DNA of 64,000 nucleotides. It comes from Branchiostoma lanceolatum (taxonomy: Eukaryota > Chordata > Leptocardii > Amphioxiformes > Branchiostomatidae). The position numbers and the translations under genes are program-made. The stretch lies in the NCBI RefSeq assembly GCF_035083965.1, contig NC_089736.1, positions 9,675,501 to 9,739,500 of the forward strand, in the 5' to 3' direction. Under the pieces are notes generated by a model. It was not told the origin of the DNA. It searched no databases and saw only the letters and a list, made by a program, of their open reading frames with translations. Shown in pieces: positions 11,401-24,096 of the stretch (position 1 is its first letter; every line of letters begins with the position of its first letter).

Positions 11401-14400
11401 AACTACGTTTAACGCGTTCGCACGCATCATGAAATTAATAAATAATCACTCAGTTACATAGGAAAATGTACTCATTTTCTTCAAAGGTCGGTAACGATAG
11501 ATATTGTACATGTATCTTCTTTGAAAATAATGGCTGCGTACTGTGAATTTCTTCATATCAAAATTCATATTCCATGTCAATAATCTTCCTTCAAAATTCT
11601 GATAGAATTTTAGACGACAAATGTGTAATAAAACATATTGCCCTTTTCAAATAAACACTCTTTCAATACAAAAAAATCGGTAAGACGACTGTGAGAAACC
11701 TCCTTGGAGAAACCAAGTAGCAATAAGAAAGCAGCACTTGATAAGCCCAACCACTATACCCCCTGCTATCTAGACTAACCATCGTACGGAGTATCCGTCT
11801 GGGCTTTCCATTCGCCGCTCGCTAACCTCTTGTCACCTACTCAATGTCACACCGAGTGGCCTCTCCACAGGAGAACGATGATAACAGACCTACTATGAGT
11901 AAATACTGGAAGGTAAAGCAGCAACATGACTGCTTTCGAGACGGAAATGCCGAGGGAGTCTAAGCTAATTGTGTTTTAGATGGCAAGCAGAGTATATTTT
12001 AAGAAACCAGTACAATTCTTTGTCAGGTCGTTTGTTACAAAATTAGTCTTAAACAGTGAATCTTTTAAAAGAAATCTATCATCTATCATTCAGAATATTC
12101 CATGAATTTGCAATCTTGATGTTGTATCAGCTAGCTATAGTGGCCAGTCGCTGGTTCAAAGTTATATTTGCCTTGAAATAGACTAAAAAGAGCAGAAAGC
12201 CTTGGGCAGTGATACACTTGGTAAGATATCCCTCTAACCATTAAACTTCTGTCTTTTTACCTACACAGGGGACACACATTCCCTGCTAGCTGCAGAAAGC
12301 GTCCAACATCACATTCTGTCATGTAGTTGGTAACATGCTGCCCAAATGAACCTCTTGCGTTTCTCTCTCAAATGTATGCTTCTACAATTGCCTTTTGTAA
12401 GATGATTTATGAAAAAAAGGTGGCGTGACAAGGATCAATTAGCAAATCAAGTGACGTGTCAAGACGTCATAAAAAAGGTCAGAAAATGTCAAATATCTAA
12501 CCGATACGTCAGGTTATCAATAAGCTGAATGATTAAACGTCTACGATAGAAATAAATCAAAGCAAATTTCCTACTCAAAATAAAACACGGAATATTCTCT
12601 TTAAATCTGACCGACAATGCTGTTGATTAAGCACATTGTATATATGTTATACAAATCTTAAATGAAAGTATCTCCCCAAAATATAGAATCTTTTGAGTAT
12701 ATATGAACAGCTAGCGAGTAACACTATTGGTACCGTTTACCCAGAGAAAAACCCACCTACCTTCACAACACGGCTACAAGTCAGCATCTGTACGGGATGT
12801 ATGTAGAAACGTCGTCTACAGAAAACCATCGAAGAGACGCAAATTCACCCGACCGGGAAGCTTCAATGTTAGCAGCCATTGCTGGCTGGCTCGCGATTTC
12901 GTTCTCTGAGAATCAGTAATACCCTCGCGAGTCTCTCGTTCCCAGGGCTTTTAATCACTGTCGTACCCTGTCTGGCTCAACCTGCCGGGTTTCCGTGCGT
13001 CAAACAACACCTCCTGGATTGTAGTTCCCGCCACGTCATTATTCTGACGTTACGTCAGTAAACATCAATCAGAATCTGGCTGTTCCGACCGGGATGACAT
13101 CGCCGCGTATCCGGCATTTCCCGACCAAAGTAATTACAACCCCCGATATCTTCAGTCTTAAACCCCGGTGGAGCTAGAATGCGTCATTCCCGAAATCCTT
13201 GAATGAGAATCACAGACTTGAAAGTCGCAAACAAATTAACAAATTAGAATTATATATTCAGAAAATGATTAAAAAGAGAGATGTCTCACGAAATGTAGAC
13301 TGAATTGTGCTGTTTGTTTACGTTCTGAAAAAAATATTAACAAATGTTTATAATCAGATTAATAGAATGAATGGTTTATCAATTTGATAGACAGCATCTG
13401 CAAAATGGGAAGTGCTTTTTAAATATGCAAACTCTGAGATTTAGGGACCGTGAAAGCACAATAGCGTTAGAGTACCATATCTTGTACAACTAGCCCTCGG
13501 GGGACATCGTAAAAAGGTCCACTCACGAAAGACAAATCCTTACAACGCCATGCAACACAATGTATCATTTATAGCCACCGTAGGCTGGGAGAACAAATTT
13601 TGATAACAGGCTCAAAAGATATATCTAGCAGCTGAAAAGGCGGTTTTGGAAACGTAACAGGGACAGATGGCACACAGTGGGAGATTAATAAACCAGAATG
13701 AAGATACAGAACTAGTTGGAAATAATGGCTTTAGGGTGTTGGATCATGATTCAATCACATCACTGTGTTCACGTCTCACGCGATGCATCTTACGTTTTCA
13801 TAAGAAAAGCTGGAATGATGTGTAGAAATAGAGGTATGGCTTGGCTGAAAAGGTACAATCGTAGAATGGCTGTAAAAATGAACTGCGATTTATCATGGTT
13901 TGGAGTTTATTGGAAGCGTAAACCAATGATATCGATGTATTTCATCACCAACTCAACCCAGTCCCTATGTGAAAGAATATCCTTTCAAAGCCACGTAGTT
14001 TCTTATCTGTTGTACGATTTTTGCTGGGCTCTATAAAACTATCACATACATCACCATACAGGCTAGAATTGACACTAGGAAACCCTCAACCTATTAGAAG
14101 TGACACTGAGAAAGCACCAACCTATTGGAGAATGCCTTTTGCTATTGTGCAGATTGATAGGTACATGATATATAGGAGCACTACAGAGGAAGCCCTTCAA
14201 ATCTCATGTCAAACAGATCATATGATACGCACTAGGTCTGGAAAATGTCAGAAAATACGACTGCAATCTTTGAAGGTGTATCAACAAGTCAACCATTTGC
14301 TGGTTATTTGGATAGGGAAAAGCTATGACACTGACTGATGATGTGCTTGGAGGAAAATTCCTTCATTGCATCTGTTGAAATTGCTTTGATGTACGCAATA

Positions 14401-14728
14401 GAGCCCCTTGTGTTTTGCTGTATTTTACATGCAAAGCATTCACCACTGATGTGTTCTTTCAAAGCCACACTGAGAAACAAAAATTACATAAGTTCGTTCA
14501 GTGCTAATGATATAGTATGATTCATACACATATACCCTTCCTTAAAGATAATAAATCATCAGAATGTCCTACTCTTAAGCTTGAGTTAGTTCAAACTGTT
14601 AAAACTGGAAACAATTATGAATAGCTAAACGGAGAATAGATTGACTACATGTATAAATGCAAACGAATTGATGAACATGAAAACAGTTCAACTATGCTTT
14701 TTACAGAAAGAGATTAGACTGGCCCGTT
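8488..14728. other. intergenic stretch, no gene seen
   Basis: About 6.2 kb without a supported exon. Short open frames here lack domains, splice context or composition bias. A poly-C run lies at about 10475-10483. About 12740-13150 is CpG-richer than its surroundings and could be a regulatory region or noncoding first exon. A pair of 31-bp direct repeats (tagaa.tgacact...caacctat) lies near 14064-14125. Confidence 0.4.
13044..13058. promoter_or_regulatory. palindromic CRE/bZIP-like site
   Basis: ctgacgttacgtcag is a 15-bp palindrome around a central T with two TGACGT half sites, in a CpG-richer patch. Binding of a bZIP factor is inference only. Confidence 0.25.
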
Positions 14729-14880
14729 CTCTGGTCTTCTTCAAGATAGCAAATGACACGATTACTCAGAACATGTGACCTTCTGGAAGTGTGACGTGAG
14801 CAATGGGTCAAAGGTGGTTGGATGTCTGTAGCGTTCCCCGTCTCGGTTCAACGAAGGTTATTGTGTCCTGAAGAATATTG
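14729..14880. repeat. MITE-like dispersed element, copy
   Basis: Bases 14761-14846 align with 17941-18026 over about 86 bp (shared tgacgtgagca.tgggtcaa). The ends carry tctggtcttcttcaa and gtgtcctgaagaa, which resemble each other in inverted orientation. A related copy lies near 4660-4810. Confidence 0.6.
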
Positions 14881-14930
14881 CTTCTTCTACATTCTCCATT
14901 CATAATCTTGGGCTTTTTTTATCATATTCA

Positions 14931-15012
14931 ACCTTTAGCAAACTGAAGTAGCCGTTTGACACCCCATTCTCCATTGGTTACAGAGTTAGGCAGCAGGGAG
15001 AAGGTTAAAAGC
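14931..15012. repeat. dispersed repeat, copy (also 21651-21800)
   Basis: Shares accttcagca(a/c)actgaagtagccg at its start and acagagttaggcagcagg at its end with 21651-21800. The two copies differ in their middle part. Probably a nonautonomous element. Confidence 0.6.
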
Positions 15013-16838
15013 GAAGATTAAAAAAGTCCTGAGAGTGTTCCAAGTCTTGTCGACAAAATCTCTGACCGGGGTCTGATATAACCCTAGCCAATCATTCAAG
15101 ACAGCAGAACTACAGAAAACAAATTGTCAAAATATATTTTCTAAGCTTCAGATTTATATTACATGCACTACAGTTACTACTGCCACCGACTTCAAGTAAG
15201 GGACGAACGGGCGCGGTTCCACAACGTACAGTAAATTATTGAAGGCCGGGAGTACTTTAAACCAAATGTGTCCCTCCTTCCGGATGTGCACATTCTGAAA
15301 TATCATCGGTAACACTTCTAGCGGCGATAGTTCGCGGAGGGCTCAGCACGCTGAAGGTTAATGATTGCACTTAACTGAGACCTTGATATCACAAAGCGTC
15401 AAGTACATATTCCTTAGAAGTCGCGGGAAATCTCCTTGGGGATTTCTTCTCCATCTAGGTACAAGTTTTCGCAACGCCAGCCAGACTCACTGGCGGCATC
15501 TTGAATCTTATTCATTACGGAAGGTTGTAGGCGGGGATTACAGGTGTACGAATTTTATTAGTTTCAGTAAATTACAACTGAAAACACATCAAATGCCTTC
15601 CGGTACGTTGTTGTAGCTAGGTATTAGAGAAATCTCTTTTGTAATCTGTCTATCTTGGCTGTTATATATAAGCATAAAAATTGCATACAGTGATCGATTG
15701 AGCTACATACTTTTCTTGTGTGTGTGTGTACGCTTTTTATCGAATAATCTGTCTTAAGCTTCAGCTAGTTTGTTTCATGTGATTTGATACGAGATTGCAA
15801 AAGCCGCGTAGTGAGATACAAGAATTTATTGCTGTGCGTAACGTCATGCGGTCTTCTGATATAGAGGAAACATGCATAACGTTTATTACAGTTGGGTATA
15901 AGGTACTTTGTACACAACCAATGCCAATTACTTCCCATTGATTCGGCTGTCCTTTTGCTACCTTCTTCAATACTGACTGGATCGAATGCCATGAACGGTG
16001 AAGAGGGGGGATACAATCTTAGTCACGTTTGGGACCGCATCCTTTCCACTGCAGCGCCACCTAGCGGTGGGAAGTAGTACCAGTCATTATTGCCCGGAGG
16101 ATGATAGCAGGAAGACTATCTATCAAACGTTGTCAGGTAATTAGTATTGGCTGTGTACAAACGACCTATAGTGATTTACTAAGTAGTACACTTGTACTAT
16201 TGTGAAAATACTATCCTTGTGCTTTTGTGCAGAAAACGCTGTTTTGATTTTGATAAGCTTGGACAAGAATAGAGAAACATCAGAATACCTCAGTGTTTAT
16301 AGTGCAATTCCAAAATCTCTTGTGCTACCTTCGTTCACTGACATTTTGCAACGACTGGATAGATTTTCTTGGTAATACGTCATACTTCGCTTTCTTACCG
16401 AATCTCACAGAAATTGGCTACAGTACAGAAACTAGTTAGGCCTTCGGCTAAATCGTTTGGAACACGGCTGTATCGTGCGTCTAGGGTTGCTTCTATATTT
16501 GGACACGTCAGGTTGACTACAGAAATTGTTCATAAACGGATTGCGCATGCCTCCGTTACATTTGAAAGGGGCCCGTATGGGGTATAACCGATATACAAGC
16601 CCCGGTCGGCCACTGACGTAGGGGAGGGGGGTGATGACCGGTCATGCTATAGTCACATTTCAACTTCAGCCTAAAAATAGCCCGGTAGCAACTAGGCGTT
16701 CAAAGGGGCCCCGCCAGAACATGCCAGCCCGTCAACTACCCGGCGGGGCATCGGTTTGGAAATGTGACTACAGAATAACGTTGCATGCGGATTTGATTCG
16801 CGTCATTTTACGGAACTCGTATATTCTGTCCACTCAAA
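15013..16838. other. downstream flank of gene A, repeats only
   Basis: No exon is supported. It holds the second copy of the 4874-4983 repeat at 16026-16124. At 16645-16785 there is a foldback-like segment with arms tagtcacattt (about 16651) and aaatgtgacta (about 16761). The gene A 3' UTR should lie in its upper part. Confidence 0.4.
16026..16124. repeat. dispersed repeat, copy 2 of 4874-4983
   Basis: About 100 bp at high identity to 4874-4983, in the same orientation. No Ly6-type exon accompanies it here, which favours a mobile repeat over a duplicated gene end. Confidence 0.7.
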
Positions 16839-19800
16839 CTAGTTGCCCGTGGCTTCAAAAGATGTGCGATATTCATCTATTATCACATTCGGGTCTGACG
16901 AGTCGAAGGCCTTGTAGTACACGTCGTCGAAGTAGAACCCTTTCTTGTCGTTATCAGGGGGGTGCATGGCCGCGAAGTTGAGCCGATTCACGTACAGATA
17001 CCTCCCGTCATCGTACTGTTTGGTTTTGTAGTAGGCTCCACCTTCGGCTCTGTACACGTCGTCTACGATGTACCGCCACTCGTCGGCATAATCTTCGGGC
17101 TTGGTCCGGAGGGTCATCTCAACCTTGTGCCACTCTGTCGGCTCCAGGTCGGCAGCAACAACCTGGTAGCCATCTTGCGACAAGTAGCCAAAGTCCTCAC
17201 CGCAGTTCTTTGACTGAGCACATTCCTCATAGCTTGGCCAGCTCTCCCTCGTTCGCACTGAAACCCTGCCGCGATACCTATTTTCTAACCGTACCTCCAG
17301 GTAGTTGGATGAGGCATATGTACCATCTGGATCACCGGCAGCGACCAGGATGCGTGCCCCGTCACCCCACTTGTCGCTGTCGGTGTATTCTTTCGCTGTC
17401 TTGAACCAGAAGGACGCGTAGAAGGAATCTGCCTGTCCGGTGTGGTTGCCGTCTGATCGCCCGACTGTGACGTTGAGTTGTGGAGAGAAGGGTGTACCGG
17501 CTCCGGGCTGCCCGTTTCTACGCCCACGTTTGTAGTTCCAGGATTGGCTCCCGGAATGACTCGTTACATTCGTTATGACCTGGTAGTCCGAGTGAATGCA
17601 GGGTCCAGGAACGCCTGGGCGTTCACAGTCAATGTCTAAGGAAGTAGCGTCGCCTGGCGACCAAGACGCAGCCACAATACTGTTTCCAACTGACCATACA
17701 CCGTCTGGAGGGTTGAGAGTGGGTGCTGGTACAGTAGTTCCGATGTCAATGGTAGCGTTTAACGCTGTAAGATTTGCAATAAGGAAAAAAAGTATAAGTA
17801 TTTATTCAAATAAACCATCAATGATCTACTGATATTTGGAAATTGTGAGAGAATAAAGGCAAATAACCAAATCACTGTTTCACCTTTGGTAACCCACATA
17901 GATTTAAGATTTTTCAAGATATACAGTAACTGAGGACCCGGTTGCTTAGTACACGTCACTTTCCGGAAGTATGACGTGAGCACTGGGTCAAAGGTGGTTG
18001 AAAATCTGTAACGGCCCCCGTCACACTTCCAGAAAGTGACGTGTATTGAGCAAACTGCAGCTGGTCATCAGTTGTCCTGAGGAAGACCAAAGGTCTGGTC
18101 GAAAACTGGGTGAGTCACAATTATTGTCTTAAAGAGAAGTTAAATCAATTTTAATAATATTATATATCAACATGTGGAAACTTTCATTCTGATACATACA
18201 ATGCTGTAAATATTTTGTATTCCTGTACAAATGTTCCAATTGAATTGCTTCTTACCATGACAGACCGTTCCGTTTCCATCATACCCATCTTTACACGTAC
18301 ACACGTAGCCTCCCGGAACGTTGGTACAGTTTGCATACGGCGAGCAGAGACTGGAACTTGCAAAATCAGGATCACACTCGTCTATATCTGTACATCAACG
18401 AGTGAATAAGAACAAATGAATAGATGAGTGAATTCCTGCTGGTATATGCAAATTAAACAAGCAAATTGAAAGAAGTTGTTGACAGAATCCGTGTGTCATT
18501 TGCTTGGCGTATCGTCAATTGATGGACAATGATGTTATATAAAAGTTAGCTTATTGACGAGATAGCCGTTGAATGGTGCTACAGCTCAGAGCATGTAAAA
18601 GATTTGGATTCGAAAAGGAATTTTGAATACAAAGTGACATGATTCTTTGAATGCCAGCTTTCTCGACTCCTTCGTAATCAAAACAGATCTAGAGTTGCAG
18701 TATTGAATACGTCTTTAGATCAGAAAGGGTCTAAGGACTTACCAGTACAGTTGTACCCTCCCACGTCCACTTTAAACCCATCAAAACAGTTGCAAGTGTA
18801 ACTGCCCTTTGTGTTTTCACATTCGGTGTTCTCTCCACAAGGATGAGGCTCTTCCTCACATTCGTTGACGTCTGGCAAAAAGACACACATGATTGCCACC
18901 ATTTTGTACACAGGGGATGATGATACACCAAATTGAATACTTCTAAACCATCACAAAGCTACATTGTCATCAAAATAAAAGCATTGAGCTGGGATGGTGG
19001 TAGGTATCAACTTCCAGGCACCTTTGACCCACTCGTGACGTCACAAATCCCGAAGATCATTGTGCGTCAGGAAAGTGGGTCAAATGGCTAATGGAGACTG
19101 ATGGACGTTGTTGGGGAGTAATATTTTCGTGTTGGATTAAAGCTCCCTTGTGATTTACGAGTCAGAATGATAACAAATTGAATCACTGGATCAGTAATGC
19201 AATGTCATCTACCCTCTCCTATTAATAATCATTTTACCAACTTGCTGAAATTAGATATAACTTACCGTCACAATACTTTCCTGAAAATCCCTCCGCGCAG
19301 CTGCAAGTGTAGCTCCCGGGACTGTTCACACATCCATATCCCCCATATCCCTCCGAGCAGATACCAGTGTCACACTCGTTAACATCTGCCAACAAAGCAA
19401 CAACAATTAAACAAAAAACGACTTATTTCACAGATCACCAAACGAACAGTTGATACAGTTCGCAAGGAGCGGCCAAGGCAACAAAATGAGGAGATCCACC
19501 CCTCCCTTAGATCGCCACCTTAGCGATTCAGCTCACTCCATGGCCATAATATCCGTATTGTGCCTGTTTGTGATACAATTCTTTAATTACCAGTCAACAT
19601 TATATGACCCCCCCCCAGTGTTTATCATAATAATCACTCTTACCGACTTCACAGCGATCTCCCGTCCAGCCCTCACTGCAGAAGCAGAAGAAACCACCGC
19701 TTCCCTCAAAACACACACCGTCGTTAAGACACGGCCCGTCTGCGCACCACAGTTCTAGGAATAGAACAAGACAAAAAAGTTAATGTATAAAAGCTAGGTT

Positions 19801-22495
19801 CACCCCACTAGTTGATTTCTTCATCAAACCCTACATATGTTATGAGTCAAAACAGAGTGATAATCTTGTCAGGAACAAACACACATGAAAAGTTATAATG
19901 CCATTGCAAAGTCAGGGTTCAATATATCCAGGTCTATATAGCCTATCATGGACTTATTCCAGTGGTGAAAGGCAAAAGAATGCGATACAATACGTACACT
20001 TGCCTAAATCATACTGTATCTTTGCATATATAAGCTGTCATTGTCTGAAATCAAAAAGTCTGTTTCAGTTAGATCTAGTTTGTCTTTTCATTGTCATCTT
20101 CTGGACAGTTTAGAATGATATCCTCTACCCACTTTTTTCACAATGCCGTCCGGTATATCCCTCCGCGCAGGTGCACCTATATCCGCTGTTCCCACCCACA
20201 CAAGTAGCCCCATTCTTGCACGGATTGGTCGAACATGACTGACCTGTTACGAATGTTGAGTAAGGAAACGTGAATTTGTTAATGAGGATATTATTTACAA
20301 TCAAATATCTTAGTTTAAAAAAATATATTGATTCAAGAAGCACGACAAGTTATTTCAGCGACAAAATCGTTTGTAAACTACATGGCTCGACACTAGGCAG
20401 TACAACGCAGTACAACACTTACACATCACAATATACAACTCGATACAAGACAACATAGCACATTGGCAGAACATGATACAACATTGAACTAAACGTAGGG
20501 AAACATAACATAGTACAATGCACGTATAATACAATGCAACACAACACAACACAACACAATACACTGCAATACAATACAATACAATACAATACAATACAAT
20601 ACAATACAATACAATACAATACAATACAATACGATACAATACAATACAACACAAAAGAACACAATGAAAGTTTCCACACGATGACCTACTTGTCTCACAG
20701 TGGGTCCCGCTCCATCCGCCCGCACATTTGCAGTAGTACCCGCCGGGTGACCCCCACCATGACCGGGTCACACAGACCCCTCCATGGTGACAAGGGTTCG
20801 GGACGCACCACTCTGTAAGACAAATATAAGATGTACAAAATGCCGATGATGGTTTAGTCTTTAAGTGGAGCAAAACATCCAGTTTTTGGCGACACCTTAG
20901 GGATGGTGTTTTTTTAATGTCTATCTCCTCCATCAAATGATTCTATTTTTATCAAGATTTGTTCTTTAGAAATGATGAAGGCTTTTCTAATAGGATAAAA
21001 GGAAAAGACATGTACCAACCAGCTTCCCCCACCTATACCATTATGATGAATAACTTTATTGCACGATAATTGTACCCGGTACAATGTAGAGCAACAACTA
21101 TTAAACATAGTACAACATAGAGGTATAGAATAAATTAAAACTTAACATCCTAATTACTAATACACTAAGGGCTAGCATAAGTCTTTGCTATAGTGTTAGT
21201 GGGGCTAATCATGAATTTCGGTATTAATTCTAATGACAAAGCAGTCTTTTACATTTTTACCTATTTTTGCATTGTTGGGGTTGTTGCATATAAAGACATA
21301 TTCAAATTTGTCTGTAGCATCGAGTCTTATATATATATAACCAAAATTGTTCCTTTTCCTATATACTAATACTAGCTGATGGAAGATACCGTGGATATTA
21401 CTCATGAGACGAATGTTCCCTTTTAACTATGAAAGAACAAATCTAGGACACAATGTGACGATACCTGCAGAAGCGCGTATGTATATGCCAGTATCTGTGC
21501 CACGGTACACTGTAAGAGCAAGATATAAACATCACATCAATAATGCAGGTGAATTTGTTTAGTTTCAATGTTATACATTTAGATTTATGGGTATGTGAGG
21601 AAATAGCTCAATGCATAGCTACAGGACATGTATATATATAATGTGTTTACCTTCAGCACACTGAAGTAGCCGGTTGCCCCCCCCCCAACTGTAGCCTCGT
21701 TTTCGCGTGTGCTCGCGAGATCTCGCATGAGCGAGAATCTACGTGACTTGTATCCGGAAAGGGGACTATTCCCTATCACAGAGTTAGGCAGCAGGCTAAA
21801 ACATGCGCCAATCAACAATCCTAAGTTGTTGGTCATAAATGTTTAATAAAACAATTAATTGGATTGATTACTAACCTAAATAAGCCACCCCCGCTGTGAT
21901 GATCAAAAGCAGTGTGATTATCGCCACGTATGGCCGTGGTGTTCGTCTCCTTTTCTTTGGAACACAGTCCTGCGGTTGCTGAAAGGGGGACAACAACATT
22001 TGCATAATGTAAACATGTTATGAAGAGTTTTATTGGATGGGTTTACACACGCGTTTTCGAGCCTACTCGGAGTCGACTCAGACATTAAAAACATTCATTT
22101 GTAATATACTTCGTGTATGTTTTGTGTTTAAGAAAACGGTAGCTTCTGTGACGATTGACATTCTTGAAATACCCAGGTAGAAGTAGCCTGTAGTCCAGCC
22201 TTATTAGCTTTAGTTTGGGTAGCGGACTAAAGCTAATAAGGCTGGACTCCAGGCTAAGATAGAAGGGCTATACATAATCGTGCCGAAAAATATTCTCGCT
22301 TGTTTCAGTGGAAACCATATGCTAACAAAGTCACTTGCTATCACTTTCCCAAAGCACACACCTCCATTCGTTGCTATTTATTAACCGTATCTTGACGAGA
22401 TATGATCGAAGTACACATGCTTATAATCTTACCAGCAAATACTGACGCTGCATACATATGGCACAGAATGTAGCACGTGGTTCGAGATTTTGCAT
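16839..22495 (-). CDS. gene A: type II membrane protein, six EGF domains plus novel C-terminal domain
   Basis: Predicted 620-residue protein; all ten exons are phase-consistent: 22495-22433, 21978-21876, 21509-21465, 20812-20690, 20243-20133, 19754-19644, 19385-19266, 18871-18743, 18387-18256, 17764-16839. Exon 1 is the least certain (ATG at 22495, donor CTG/GTAAGA). Exon 2 has a basic KKRRRTPRP tail and the helix [18 protein letters not shown], implying type II topology. Exon 3 is a microexon (VYRGTDT). Then come three classical EGF domains (for example [13 protein letters not shown]) and three calcium-binding EGF domains (DVNEC, DVNEC, DIDEC). The last exon encodes the shared ~270-residue domain with [42 protein letters not shown] and [12 protein letters not shown]. 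All EGF exons are phase 1-1. The function is unknown; an extracellular binding role is inference. Confidence 0.8.
17941..18110. repeat. foldback MITE-like element in gene A last intron
   Basis: Aligns with 14761-14846. It contains inverted arms acacgtcactttccggaagt (about 17951-17970) and acttccagaaagtgacgtgt (about 18025-18045). Ends with agaccaaaggtctggtcgaa. It sits between gene A exons 9 and 10. Confidence 0.6.
18991..19092. repeat. three-copy short repeat, copy 3
   Basis: Homologous to 5519-5612 and 7299-7392. It lies in a gene A intron between two calcium-binding EGF exons. Confidence 0.7.
20529..20658. repeat. (AATAC)n pentanucleotide array
   Basis: Array of ACAAC and ATACA pentanucleotides, with about 17 near-perfect ATACA units at its core. 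It lies in the gene A intron between the first and second EGF exons. Any long open frame across it (CIVLY repeat) is an artefact of the repeat. Confidence 0.95.
21040..21130 (-). mobile_element. retroposon 3' end fragment
   Basis: On the minus strand it reads ...gtgcaataaagttattcatcat, the tail type of non-LTR retroposons. The same tail type is seen at 30222-30290. Only the end is recognisable; it lies in a gene A intron. Confidence 0.4.
21651..21800. repeat. dispersed repeat, copy 2 of 14931-15012
   Basis: Same ends as 14931-15012, with a longer middle that includes a C-run and ctcgcgagatctcgcatgag. It lies in a gene A intron between the transmembrane exon and the microexon. Confidence 0.55.
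22184..22256. mobile_element. foldback MITE, copy 1
   Basis: A near-perfect inverted repeat: arms 22184-22214 and 22226-22256 around an 11-bp spacer. Ends are TAGCCTG...CAGGCTA. Flanks ggtagaag and gatagaag suggest a 6-8 bp target duplication. It lies in gene A intron 1. The same family occurs at 51646-51751. Confidence 0.8.
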
Positions 22496-24096
22496 TCAAA
22501 CAAAACATGGCAATGCTCTTGCAGTGTTGTAAAACCGGCTGACTACCAAAGACAACGGTAACATAAATTTTATCCAGTTGCTTGAGTAACTGTTTTTTTT
22601 TGGCGTAACAGTAACGTTACACTGTGAGTACTCCATGCAGACATGAGTCCAAAATGTATTGACACTGTTGACAAGTGCTGTGATCACTTGTTCGACCCCA
22701 AAACGCATCTTAACAGCAAAAGGTTATCACTATGGCATAATATAACGCACCTGCAAAGTCACAGATTTACTACGCATCCATGTTAAAGCATGTGGAATAT
22801 AGCGCTGGGGTTTCCACGGATCTCTTTCCTCCATTTTGAAACTTTAACTCAAACACTCCAAATTCTGCAGTGGTGACTTCAAAGAGTACCCCCTGGTAAA
22901 GTGACAAAGGTGACTCTGGAGTGGTGGCCACTCCTTCTCTATAGCTAAACATTGATTGGCCAGCGTTAACCTGATTAAATATGTATCTATCAAATTCCTT
23001 TACATAACCTCTTAATCTCGTGTGGTGTAGCCTTGTTATCAGCGTGGAAATTTACAGATGTGACGGATTTCAAAAGGCCAAAAATTGCAGTTTAGGAGTT
23101 ACCTATTGCTTCTAACTCACAAGTACAGGGATCCCCTTTGGGATCCACCATTTTGTTCTAGAGTTTTTGTAAGTTTAATTTGATATCTTAAAGAAGTGGG
23201 AAGACATCATCACATGGCTTATTTATGAAGTCAACAATAGTTTAATATTGAAGTTATAGCGGATTCGACAAAATGACTTGGTAACAATAATGTCTAGCAT
23301 TTCCCGCTTCCTCTATTGACGTCATTGAGTCAACATTTACATATATGCACTGTGACGGATAAAGATAACACATATCATGCAAAGAAATGTGCGAACATAG
23401 ATAATAAAGGATCGATTAAAAGCTTGGCATTTAATGAAGAGCCATGGCATCTTAAAGCTGTCAGTCTTAAAGTAAAGATGAAGGGATGATATACATTACA
23501 AATATTAACAAATGCGCGATAGAATATTTCTAAAAGCAATCATATAAGTGAATTCCAGTCTTGTCACATTTTGCAAAGTGCATTGTGCCACTACGTTAAA
23601 CTTGCTACACAAGATGATTCATATCTATGTTGTTTGAAAGGCTTAAATTGGAATTATGGGTTGATAATCATATATGAAAAGGTCTTTGTAATAGTAAATG
23701 AGGCTCAGTTCAACACATCGTCACAAAGATCAAAGTTTCATTTGCACTCTAGATTGCGATCCAATATGGCGGAAAACATTCCCTCTCGGCTCCCCAACGA
23801 TACCACTTTGTTATCGCGAGCACTACGTTGCTCTCGCGAGACGTTAATGCCGAGACCACAAGTCTCTCGCCACGACAACTAAGTGTATTTATACAGCACT
23901 TCAACAATCGTTACCGGGTAAGAAAAAAATATTGAGGAAGTCCCTGTCACCCAAAAATCTGCTGACCAAACGCTTGATCTATCTAACTAATCTTTTACAA
24001 GTGGGTTTAACTAGCGGTGGGTCCATAGTAACGGATACCTATAAATGGAAGTATGATTGGTGTATTCTGGCTATTAAGACAAGCGACAGCCTTAAG
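22496..24096. promoter_or_regulatory. divergent spacer between genes A and B
   Basis: About 1.6 kb between the predicted start codons of two head-to-head paralogues, so it should hold both promoters. The palindrome TCTCGCGAGA lies at 23832-23841 and a CAATATGGCGG (YY1-like) at about 23761-23771. No other exon is supported. TCTCGCGAGA is a known core element of some divergent vertebrate promoters; its activity here is untested. Confidence 0.4.

Noticed and set aside
14021-14338. 105-codon plus-strand frame
   Set aside because: Contains a 31-bp direct repeat, no domain, no splice context and AT-rich noncoding composition.
16026-16124. Second Ly6-like gene end
   Set aside because: Only the repeat is shared; no Ly6 exon with the Cys pattern lies next to it.
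20355-20936. Long minus-strand frame with [10 protein letters not shown] repeats
   Set aside because: It is produced by the AATAC microsatellite; only the EGF exon at 20690-20812 inside it is real.
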